From NCBI RefSeq assembly GCF_023016525.1, contig NZ_JALKCG010000001.1, positions 310,001 through 374,000 of the forward strand: 64,000 nucleotides of DNA, read 5' to 3'. Of this stretch, positions 57,370 through 64,000 are shown one piece after another; the stretch's first letter is position 1, and the number at the start of each line of letters is the position of its first letter. The DNA is from Ancylobacter koreensis. GTDB lineage: Bacteria; Pseudomonadota; Alphaproteobacteria; Rhizobiales; Xanthobacteraceae. A program made the position numbers and the translations under genes. Below the pieces are notes generated by a model, which worked only from the letters and a program-made list of their open reading frames with translations, had not been told where the DNA came from and did no database searches.

Positions 57370-58341
57370 ATGGTCGCGCAGGCGCCCGAGCACATCGCGG
57401 TTGGCGAGATCGCCATTCCCTGCGCCGACGGCGTGGTGCTCGGCGGGCATTTCTGGCCGGGCGCGGGAAGCGTGAGCGCCGGCGCGGTGCTGGTCAACCC
57501 CGCCACCGGCGTGCTGGCGCGCTATTACCACCGCTATGCCCGCTTCCTCGCCGGCCACGGCTTCGACGTGCTGACCTTCGACTATCGCGGCATCGGCGCC
57601 TCGCGTCCGGCGCGCCTGCGCGGCAGCCCCTATCGCTGGCGCGACTGGGGCGAGCGCGACGTCGAGGCGGCGCTCGGGGCGCTCGCCGCCCGCGCCCGGC
57701 CGGGCCCTCTGATGGCGGTCGGCCACAGCATAGGCGGCTTCCTGCCGGGGCTGGCGCCCTCCGGCCGCCGGCTGGAGCGCCTCCTCACCATGGGCGCGCA
57801 ATATGCGTGGTGGGCGGACTACGCGCCGCGCCGGCGGCTCGGCCTGTTCGCCCGCTGGCACCTCGTCATGCCGGCCGCCACGGCGCTGCTGGGCTATTTT
57901 CCCGGCCGCCGTCTCGGCTGGCTGGAGGATCTTCCCGCCGGTGTCGCCCGCGAATGGGCGTCTCGCGGCCCCCGCTTCGAAACGAGCCATCCTCCCGGGG
58001 AACGCGTGGCCGTCGTCGCGCGCATGGGCCGCGTGCGCGCGCCCATCCTGGCGGTCGGGGTGTCGGACGACCCCTTCGGCACGGTGCCGGCGCTCGCCCG
58101 AACGCTCGCCTATTACACCGGAGCGGAGCGCACGCAGGTCGAGATCGCCCCGGCCGATTACGGGCGCGATTCGATCGGCCATTTCAACCTGTTCCACGAC
58201 AGCCACGCCGCCGGCTTCTGGCTCGACACGTTGATCTGGCTGCGCGACGGGCGCAACCCGTGGCCGGACCGCGTGGTGGCGCGGATGCCGGGCGCGAATC
58301 CTGCGCAGGAAGCCTCGGCTCAGCCGCGCCAGTCGTCGTAG
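57370..58341 (+). CDS. Alpha/beta hydrolase
   Basis: 323-residue serine hydrolase without signal peptide. Nucleophile Ser in AVGHSIGGFLPG (G-x-S-x-G); oxyanion region VLVNPATGVLARYY; strand VLTFDYRGIGAS; a cap with Trp-rich AQYAWWADYAPRRR; acid and His candidates in GVSDDPFG and IGHFNLF. Start 57370 follows GGGAG; upstream in-frame ATG 57340 is less likely. Presumably repressed by the divergent TetR protein. Its 3' end overlaps the convergent gmd gene by 22 bp. Substrate unknown. Confidence 0.88.
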   Translation: MVAQAPEHIAVGEIAIPCADGVVLGGHFWPGAGSVSAGAVLVNPATGVLARYYHRYARFLAGHGFDVLTFDYRGIGASRPARLRGSPYRWRDWGERDVEAALGALAARARPGPLMAVGHSIGGFLPGLAPSGRRLERLLTMGAQYAWWADYAPRRRLGLFARWHLVMPAATALLGYFPGRRLGWLEDLPAGVAREWASRGPRFETSHPPGERVAVVARMGRVRAPILAVGVSDDPFGTVPALARTLAYYTGAERTQVEIAPADYGRDSIGHFNLFHDSHAAGFWLDTLIWLRDGRNPWPDRVVARMPGANPAQEASAQPRQSS

Positions 58342-59339
58342 TCGGCCTGCGCCATCATGGCGGCGAGCGCCTTGACGTCGACCTTCGGCGCCCAGCCGAG
58401 CTTTTCGCGCGCCTTGGAGGCGTCGCCGACGAGCAGGTCGACCTCGGCCGGGCGGTAGAAGGCGGGGTTCACCCGCACCACGACCTTGCCGCTGCGCCGG
58501 TCCACCGCCTGCTCGGAAAGTTCCTCGCCCGACCATTCCAGATCGAGCCCCAGCGCGGCGGCGGCGAAGCCGGCGAAATCGCGGATCGGCGTGGTGACGC
58601 CGGTGGCGAGCACATAGTCGTCCGCCGCCTCCTGCTGGAGCATGTGCCACATGCCCTCGACATAATCGCCGGCAAAGCCCCAGTCGCGCCGGGCGTTGAG
58701 GTTGCCCAGCTCCACCGGCACAGGCTCTCCGCGCGCGAAGCGGGCGAGGCCGAGCGTGATCTTGCGGGTGACGAACTCGTTCCCCCGCAGCGGGCTCTCG
58801 TGATTGAACAATATGCCCGAGGAGGCGTGCAGCTCGAAGGATTCGCGGTAGTTCACCGTGATGTAGTGGCCGTAGACCTTGGCCACGCCATAGGGCGAGC
58901 GCGGGTGGAACGGGGTCAGCTCGTTCTGCGGCACCGCGCGCACCAGCCCGAACATCTCCGAGGTCGAGGCCTGGTAGAAGCGGGTGTGCGGCGAATAGGT
59001 GCGGATGGCGTCGAGCAGCCGCACCACGCCGAGGCCGTTGACGTCGGCGACATAGACCGGCTGCTCCCAGGACGAACCGACGAAGCTCTGCGCCGCGAGG
59101 TTGTACACCTCGTCGAATGCGTTGCCGCGGATCAGCCGGGTGATGTTGTTCGGCTCGCTGAGGTCGAAGTCGACCGTGCGCAGCGCGGCGGCGATGCCAA
59201 GCTTTTCGAGCCGGATCATCTCCGGCTGCGAGTTGCGGCGGATGGCGCCGGTAACATCGTAGCCTTTTTCAAGAAGAAGCCTGGCGAGATAGGCGCCGTC
59301 CTGGCCGGTTGCGCCGGTAATCAACGCCGTCTTTGCCAA
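58320..59339 (-). CDS. gmd: GDP-mannose 4,6-dehydratase
   Basis: Converts GDP-D-mannose to GDP-4-keto-6-deoxymannose, precursor of GDP-rhamnose, -fucose or -perosamine. 339 residues, SDR fold: ALITGATGQDGAYLARLLLE, NLAAQSFVGSSWEQP, Ser/Thr in QASTSEMFG, Tyr-x3-Lys in PYGVAKVYGHY, and FNHESPLRGNEFVTRKI. I place the start at a TTG (59339) giving M-AKTALITGATGQDG, with GGGGGAAG five bases upstream; a GTG at 59387 adds 16 residues. No reductase or epimerase partner is in the window. Confidence 0.93.
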   Translation of the reverse strand: MAKTALITGATGQDGAYLARLLLEKGYDVTGAIRRNSQPEMIRLEKLGIAAALRTVDFDLSEPNNITRLIRGNAFDEVYNLAAQSFVGSSWEQPVYVADVNGLGVVRLLDAIRTYSPHTRFYQASTSEMFGLVRAVPQNELTPFHPRSPYGVAKVYGHYITVNYRESFELHASSGILFNHESPLRGNEFVTRKITLGLARFARGEPVPVELGNLNARRDWGFAGDYVEGMWHMLQQEAADDYVLATGVTTPIRDFAGFAAAALGLDLEWSGEELSEQAVDRRSGKVVVRVNPAFYRPAEVDLLVGDASKAREKLGWAPKVDVKALAAMMAQADYDDWRG

Positions 59340-59434
59340 TGCTTCCCCCAGACTCGCGCCCGTTTCGACGTCGCGATTGGTAAACACTGCGGCGATTCGT
59401 GTCCATGCACGCGCAGGCAGGCGGGATCGGGCCG

Positions 59435-60805
59435 TTATTGCGGCTCGCCCGCCCGGATGAGAGCGCTCAGTTCTTCCACCCGGCGGCCGATCTCGCCATT
59501 GCCGCCGCGCGCCTCCACGTTCAGCCGCAGCAGCGGTTCGGTGTTGGAACGGCGCAGGTTGAGCCGCCAGTCGGCGAAGACGAGCGACAGGCCGTCCATC
59601 TCGTCGCGCGACGGCGCCTCTCCCGCGAAGGCCGCCTCGACGCGGGCGATAGCGGCGGCCGGATCGACGAGGCGGAAATTGATCTCGCCCGAGGAGGGAA
59701 AGGCCGCCATCCGCTCGGAGACGAGTTCCGACAGGCTCGCCCCGGTGCGGCCCATCAGCTCGGCCACCAGCAGCCACGGGATCATGCCGGAATCGCAGGC
59801 CATGAAGTCGCGGAAATAATGGTGCGCCGACATCTCCCCGCCATAGACCGCGCCGGTGTCGCGCAGCGCCTGCTTGAGGAAGGCATGGCCGGTGCGCGCC
59901 TGCACGGCGTGTCCGCCGGCCTTTTCCACCACGTCCTGCGTGTTCCAGACCACGCGCGGGTCGTGCACGATGGTGGCGCCCGGCTCCTTGGAGAGGAACA
60001 CCGCCGCCAGCAGGCCGACGATATACTCGCCGGGAATGAAGCGGCCGGACTGGTCGAACAGGAAGCAGCGGTCGAAATCGCCGTCCCAGGCGACGCCCAT
60101 ATCGGCGCCCGTCGCCACCACGGCCTCGCCGGTGACGGGCTGGTTCTCCGGCAGCAGCGGGTTGGGGATGCCGTTCGGGAAACTGCCGTCCGGCTCGTGG
60201 TGCAGCCGCACGAAGCGCAGCGGCGCGCCGCGCTGTTCGAGCGCGGAGGCGATGGCGTCGAAGGTCGGCCCGGCGGCCCCGTTGCCCGCATTGACGAGGA
60301 TGGTGAGCGGTCGCAGCCGGGAGAGGTCGATGAAGGACAGAACGCGCTCGACATAGGCCGCGCGGGCGCCGGGCGCCGGGCGCACCGATCCGCCGGCGCG
60401 GGGGGCGGGCTCGTCGCCCTCCGCCAGCGCCTGCACCGCGGCGAGCCCCGTGGCGGTGTCGAGCGGCGCGGAGCCGGCGCGCACCAGCTTCATGCCGTTA
60501 TAGTCCATCGGGTTATGCGAGGCGGTGACTTCGATGCCGCCGTCGGCGCCGAAATGGGTGACGGCGAAATACATCTCCTCGGTGCCGCACAGGCCGAGAT
60601 CGAGCACCTCGACGCCGCCCGCCAGCAGCCCCTCGATGCAGGCCTGCGCCAACGCCTGCGAGGAGGCGCGGCAGTCGCGCCCGATCGCCACGCGTTTCGC
60701 GGAGAGCGCCTCGACGAAGGCGCGCCCGATGCGGCGGGCGATGTCCTCGCTCAGCTCGGCGCCGAGACGGCCCCTTATGTCATAGGCCTTGAAGCAGGTC
60801 AGCAT
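59435..60805 (-). CDS. manB: Phosphomannomutase/phosphoglucomutase
   Basis: 456-residue alpha-D-phosphohexomutase converting mannose-6-phosphate to mannose-1-phosphate. Active-site phosphoserine in IEVTASHNPMDYNGMK (Ser near residue 98), metal loop GVAWDGDFDRCFLFDQ, sugar-binding GEMSAHHYF, and RRSNTEPLLRLNVEA phosphate loop at the C-terminus. Divergent from manC across 133 bp and upstream of gmd on the same strand. Confidence 0.93.
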   Translation of the reverse strand: MLTCFKAYDIRGRLGAELSEDIARRIGRAFVEALSAKRVAIGRDCRASSQALAQACIEGLLAGGVEVLDLGLCGTEEMYFAVTHFGADGGIEVTASHNPMDYNGMKLVRAGSAPLDTATGLAAVQALAEGDEPAPRAGGSVRPAPGARAAYVERVLSFIDLSRLRPLTILVNAGNGAAGPTFDAIASALEQRGAPLRFVRLHHEPDGSFPNGIPNPLLPENQPVTGEAVVATGADMGVAWDGDFDRCFLFDQSGRFIPGEYIVGLLAAVFLSKEPGATIVHDPRVVWNTQDVVEKAGGHAVQARTGHAFLKQALRDTGAVYGGEMSAHHYFRDFMACDSGMIPWLLVAELMGRTGASLSELVSERMAAFPSSGEINFRLVDPAAAIARVEAAFAGEAPSRDEMDGLSLVFADWRLNLRRSNTEPLLRLNVEARGGNGEIGRRVEELSALIRAGEPQ

Positions 60806-60938
60806 CGCCCGATCCCCGATAGGCCCCAGCGGCTACCCCCGGCGGCGCGGCGCGGTCAAGCCAATTCGCGCGGCCCGCTTTTCCATTGCGGCGCGGCGCG
60901 TTAGCTTGCGGCTCCTTTTTCAGCCGGCGAATCCTCCC

Positions 60939-62387
60939 GTGAGCGTCTCCCATCTCTACCCGGTCATCCTGTGCGGCGGCTCCGGCACCCGGCTGTGGCC
61001 GCTGTCGCGCAAGAGCTTCCCCAAGCAGTTCGTCAAGCTCGGCGAGGGCGAGACGCTCTTCCAGGCGGCGGCGCGCCGCACCACCGGGCCGAAGACGCAG
61101 CCGCCGGTGATCATCACCAATTCCGATTTCCGCTTCATCGTCACCGAGCAGCTCGACGAGGCCGGCATCGAGCCGGGCGCCATCCTCATCGAGCCGAGCC
61201 CGCGCAACACCGCCCCCGCCATCCTCGCCGCCGTGCAGTATCTCGCGGCGCGCGATCCCGACGCGGCGCTCCTCGTGATCCCCTCCGACCAGGTGATGCC
61301 GGACCGCGCGGCCTTCGCCGCCGCCGTCGAGGCGGGGCTGGAGGCGGCGGCGCGCGGGCGCATCGTCACCTTCGGCATCCACCCGACCCGGCCCGAGACG
61401 GGCTATGGCTGGCTGGAGCTGGCGCACCCGCCCGAGGACGCGCGCCCGGCCGCCATCCCCCTCGCGCGCTTCGTCGAGAAGCCGCCGGCCGCGCGGGCCG
61501 AAGCCATGCTGGCGGACGGGCGCTATCTCTGGAACGCGGGCATCTTCCTCGTCACCGTGCGCACCGCGCTCGCCGCCTTCGAGGCGTACGCCCCCGGCAT
61601 GCTCGCCCCGGTGCGGCAGGCGGTGGAGGAGGCGGGCGAGGATCTGGGCTTCCTGCGCCTCGCCGCCGGGCCGTGGCAGCGGGCGGACGAAATTTCGGTC
61701 GACTACGCCATCATGGAGCGGGCCGACAATCTCGACGTGGTGCCCTTCGCCGGGGCGTGGTCGGACCTCGGCGACTGGGCGTCGGTGCTGCGCGAGGGCG
61801 AGAGCGACGCGGCGGGGGTCGGGCGCTTCGGCCATGCGACGGCGATCGACTGCACGGGCACGCTGCTGCGCTCGGAGGCCGAGGGGCTGGAGCTGGTCGG
61901 CATCGGACTGAAGGACACGCTGGTGGTCGCCATGCCCGACGCCGTGCTGGTGGCCGATCGCAGCCGGGCGCAGGAGGTCAAGCAGGCGGTCGCCGCGCTG
62001 AAGGCGAAGGGCGCGCGGCAGGCCGAGCATTTTCCCCGCGACCACCGGCCCTGGGGCTGGTTCGAGACGCTGGCGCTCGGCGAGCGCTTCCAGGTCAAGC
62101 GCATCGTCGTGCATCCGGGCGCGGCGCTGTCGCTGCAGAGCCACTTCCACCGCGCCGAACACTGGATCGTGGTGTCGGGCACGGCGCGGGTGACGGTGAA
62201 CGAGGAGGTGCGGCTCGTCGCCGAGAACCAGTCCATCTACGTGCCGCTCGGCGCCGTCCACCGCATGGAGAACCCCGGCAAGGTGCCGATGGTGCTGATC
62301 GAGGTGCAGACCGGCACCTATCTCGGCGAGGACGACATCGTACGCTACGAGGACGTCTACGCGCGCGGACAGGGAGCGAAGGGCTGA
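60939..62387 (+). CDS. manC: Mannose-1-phosphate guanylyltransferase / mannose-6-phosphate isomerase (bifunctional)
   Basis: 482-residue type II PMI-GMP enzyme. Nucleotidylyltransferase part: PVILCGGSGTRLWPLSRKSF and PKQFVKL, IEPSPRNTAPAILAA, FVEKPPAARAEAML, and WNAGIFLVTV. C-terminal cupin isomerase from about 355: HRPWGWFETLALGERFQVKR, LSLQSHFHRAEHWIVVSGTA and YVPLGAVHRMENPGK. Starts at a GTG (60939) before SVSHLYPVILCGG with weak ribosome binding. Supplies GDP-mannose to gmd. Confidence 0.94.
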   Translation: MSVSHLYPVILCGGSGTRLWPLSRKSFPKQFVKLGEGETLFQAAARRTTGPKTQPPVIITNSDFRFIVTEQLDEAGIEPGAILIEPSPRNTAPAILAAVQYLAARDPDAALLVIPSDQVMPDRAAFAAAVEAGLEAAARGRIVTFGIHPTRPETGYGWLELAHPPEDARPAAIPLARFVEKPPAARAEAMLADGRYLWNAGIFLVTVRTALAAFEAYAPGMLAPVRQAVEEAGEDLGFLRLAAGPWQRADEISVDYAIMERADNLDVVPFAGAWSDLGDWASVLREGESDAAGVGRFGHATAIDCTGTLLRSEAEGLELVGIGLKDTLVVAMPDAVLVADRSRAQEVKQAVAALKAKGARQAEHFPRDHRPWGWFETLALGERFQVKRIVVHPGAALSLQSHFHRAEHWIVVSGTARVTVNEEVRLVAENQSIYVPLGAVHRMENPGKVPMVLIEVQTGTYLGEDDIVRYEDVYARGQGAKG

Positions 62388-62427
62388 TCGCGATGCCCGG
62401 CACCCGCGCACCGGCCGGGGGGCGCCG

Positions 62428-63591
62428 ATGCGCAGGATGAGGCGACGCCTCGCCCGGCTGCTGTGCCGGCGCGCGAACTGCCCGCCGGGGCAGGTCGTGC
62501 CGTGCTGGCTCTACCGCCCGCGCCGGCCGGCCGGCCTCGACGTCGTCGGCTATCTGCGCTCCGAGATCGGGCTCGGTGAGGCCGCGAGGCTGATCGTCGG
62601 CGCACTCGACGCTGTGGCCATGCCCACGAGCCTCATCGACATCCCGCTGCCCGGCCGCGATTCGGAGCACGCGCTCGACGCCCGCATCGGCGCGCCGGAA
62701 CGGCACGCGGCGGCGCTGTCGATCTCGGGCCTCAGCGAGATGCCCTCCTTCGCGGCGCGGCTGTGCCGGGCGCAGGCGAACATCCTCTACCCGTTCTGGG
62801 AATTGCCGACCTTTCCGCCGGAGTGGCTGCCGGCCTTTTCGCGTTTCGACGCGCTGTGGGCACCCTCGCGCTTCGTACGCGATGCGCTCGCCGCCGGCCA
62901 GCCGCGCCCCGTCGCGCTCGTGCCGCAGCCCGTGGCGCTGCCCGACGAGCCGCCGCCGCCAGCCGCTTTCAAGGGGCCGCTGCGTATATTGACCTTCTTC
63001 GACTACGAATCGGCAATGGTGCGCAAGAACCCGCAGGCCGCCATCGCCGCGTTCCGCCTCGCCTTTCCCGCCGGAACCGAGGATGTGCGGCTGATCGTCA
63101 AGACACGCGGCGCCTCCGAGCCGCAGCCGCGCGCCGAGCTGGCGGCGCTGGCGGCGCGCGATCCCCGCGTCGAGATCATCGACGGCACCATCGCGCGCGC
63201 GGCGATGGACGCGCTGCTCCACAGCTGCGACGTGTTTCTCTCGCTGCACCGCTCGGAAGGCTTCGGCCTCGGCGCGGCGGAGGCACTGGCGCGGGGCAAG
63301 GCGGTGGTGACGACCGATTTCGGCGGCACCTGCGATTTCATCACGCCGCAGACCGGCTATCCCGTGCAGTTCCGCACCATTCCCGTGCCGCCGGAGGCCT
63401 ATTTCAGCACGCAGGGCAGCCACTGGGCCGACCCGTTCCCCGAGCATGCCGCGCAGACGCTGCGGGCCATCCACGACGACCCCGCCGCCGCCGCCGCCAA
63501 GGCGCGGGCCGGCTACGCGCTGCTGCGCGAGAACCACTCCTTCGCGGCGGTCGGCGCGCGCATCGACGCGCTGCTGAAAACGCTCGGCTGA
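62428..63591 (+). CDS. GT4-like glycosyltransferase
   Basis: 387-residue GT-B glycosyltransferase. The N-terminal half contains GYLRSEIGLGEAARLIVGAL; the donor domain shows FFDYESAMVRKNPQAAIAAF, VRLIVKTRG, VFLSLHRSEGFGLGAAEALA (E-x7-E) and GKAVVTTDFGGTCDFI. 40 bp after manC, so probably co-transcribed. Likely acts with the GDP-mannose-derived sugars in exopolysaccharide or O-antigen assembly; donor not identified. Confidence 0.9.
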   Translation: MRRMRRRLARLLCRRANCPPGQVVPCWLYRPRRPAGLDVVGYLRSEIGLGEAARLIVGALDAVAMPTSLIDIPLPGRDSEHALDARIGAPERHAAALSISGLSEMPSFAARLCRAQANILYPFWELPTFPPEWLPAFSRFDALWAPSRFVRDALAAGQPRPVALVPQPVALPDEPPPPAAFKGPLRILTFFDYESAMVRKNPQAAIAAFRLAFPAGTEDVRLIVKTRGASEPQPRAELAALAARDPRVEIIDGTIARAAMDALLHSCDVFLSLHRSEGFGLGAAEALARGKAVVTTDFGGTCDFITPQTGYPVQFRTIPVPPEAYFSTQGSHWADPFPEHAAQTLRAIHDDPAAAAAKARAGYALLRENHSFAAVGARIDALLKTLG

Positions 63592-63609
63592 GACCCCGCC
63601 CGGTTCCGT

Positions 63610-64000
63610 TCAGACGGCGGCTGCCAGCGCCGCCCGCCAGCCGCCCTCGCCGGTGATGTCGCGCGCGCCGACCAAGGCATGCGGCTCGCACAGGAAGCCC
63701 TTCACCATGCTGCCATCCTCCAGCGTCACCGTGCCGATGGCGAGCGGGGCGGGCACCCCGGCCATGAAATCGCCGAAGGCGGCACGCGGCAGCGCCCACA
63801 CCTCCACCGCGATGGCGGCGCCCCCCTCATGCGCCCGCACCAGCCCCGGCCGCGCCGGCGGCCCGCCGGGCAGCGCGTAAAGACGGTAGCAGGGCGCCGT
63901 GCGGACGCTCGCCAGAAACCGCCCGCCGCGCGCGGAAAGCTCGTGATTGAGGGGCAGGCCGGACATGTGGGCGCCGCAGACGGCGAGGGCGATCTCGTCC
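63610..64000 (-). CDS. atzF: Allophanate hydrolase, C-terminal domain (5' end outside window)
   Basis: About 130 residues visible, continuing to the window edge as DEIALAVCGAHMSGLPLNHE. The pattern CRTAPCYRLYALPGGPP-like APCYRLYALPGGPPARPGL, GGAAIAVEVWALP and VKGFLCEPHALVGARDITGE matches the C-terminal domain of allophanate hydrolase (AtzF/DUR1,2), which decarboxylates N-carboxycarbamate in urea amidolyase pathways. The amidase domain with the Ser-Ser-Lys triad must lie beyond the window. Convergent with the glycosyltransferase gene. Confidence 0.85.
   Translation of the reverse strand, partial: DEIALAVCGAHMSGLPLNHELSARGGRFLASVRTAPCYRLYALPGGPPARPGLVRAHEGGAAIAVEVWALPRAAFGDFMAGVPAPLAIGTVTLEDGSMVKGFLCEPHALVGARDITGEGGWRAALAAAV

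Overview
The window is 64 kb of a very GC-rich genome with dense operons, tRNA-Gly(GCC), TRAP transporters, FixLJ- and LytTR-type regulators and a MocR regulator. This suggests a free-living alphaproteobacterium, probably Hyphomicrobiales and possibly near Xanthobacteraceae. That placement is inferred from style, not from a marker gene.

Layout. (1) 1-9.5 kb: a MocR regulator (cut by the window edge) divergent from a complete nine-gene Nit1C-type operon: a MSMEG_0572/Sll0783 protein, a nitrilase, a radical SAM protein, a GNAT, an AIR-synthase-like protein, a glycosyltransferase, a MSMEG_0570 protein, a flavoprotein and a Pnap_2097/LnmK-like protein. The operon is preceded by a near-perfect sigma-54 promoter, which fits the known nitrogen-starvation and cyanide/nitrile link of these clusters. 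(2) 9.66-19.5 kb: tRNA-Gly, then a type I-C CRISPR-Cas locus on the minus strand. The array has 25 repeats and 24 spacers. The operon is cas3-cas5-cas8c-cas7-cas4-cas1-cas2. cas1 is broken by a one-base frameshift, while the interference genes look intact. Two spacers overlap on the same foreign coding sequence. (3) 19.6-28.3 kb: a minus-strand catabolic operon (aldehyde dehydrogenase, TRAP transporter PQM, zinc alcohol dehydrogenase, family III CoA-transferase, CitE-like lyase, LysR), apparently for uptake and CoA-dependent cleavage of an organic acid. (4) 28.5-30.6 kb: a GtrA-GT39 fusion. (5) 30.6-40.5 kb: a type I secretion ABC/HlyD pair upstream of a 1591-residue multidomain GH5 cellulase, divergent from a LytS/LytTR two-component pair.

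(6) 40.5-57.3 kb: envelope and efflux genes with their regulators: DUF1275, a DHA2 MFS pump, a SrpA-like catalase with cytochrome b561, AraC with EmrAB, a FixL/FixJ/receiver trio, a secreted lipase, a small exported protein, AraC with an MFS transporter, and TetR. (7) 57.3-63.6 kb: an alpha/beta hydrolase followed by GDP-mannose sugar genes (gmd, manB, manC, a glycosyltransferase) for an exopolysaccharide or O-antigen. The window ends in the C-terminal part of an allophanate hydrolase.

Most convergent gene pairs are separated by strong perfect hairpins, and several divergent regulator/target pairs contain inverted repeats that are good operator candidates. The most unusual points are the sigma-54/MocR-controlled Nit1C operon, the arrested adaptation state of the CRISPR locus with its overlapping spacers, and the type I-secreted cellulase with repeated N-terminal modules that I do not recognise.
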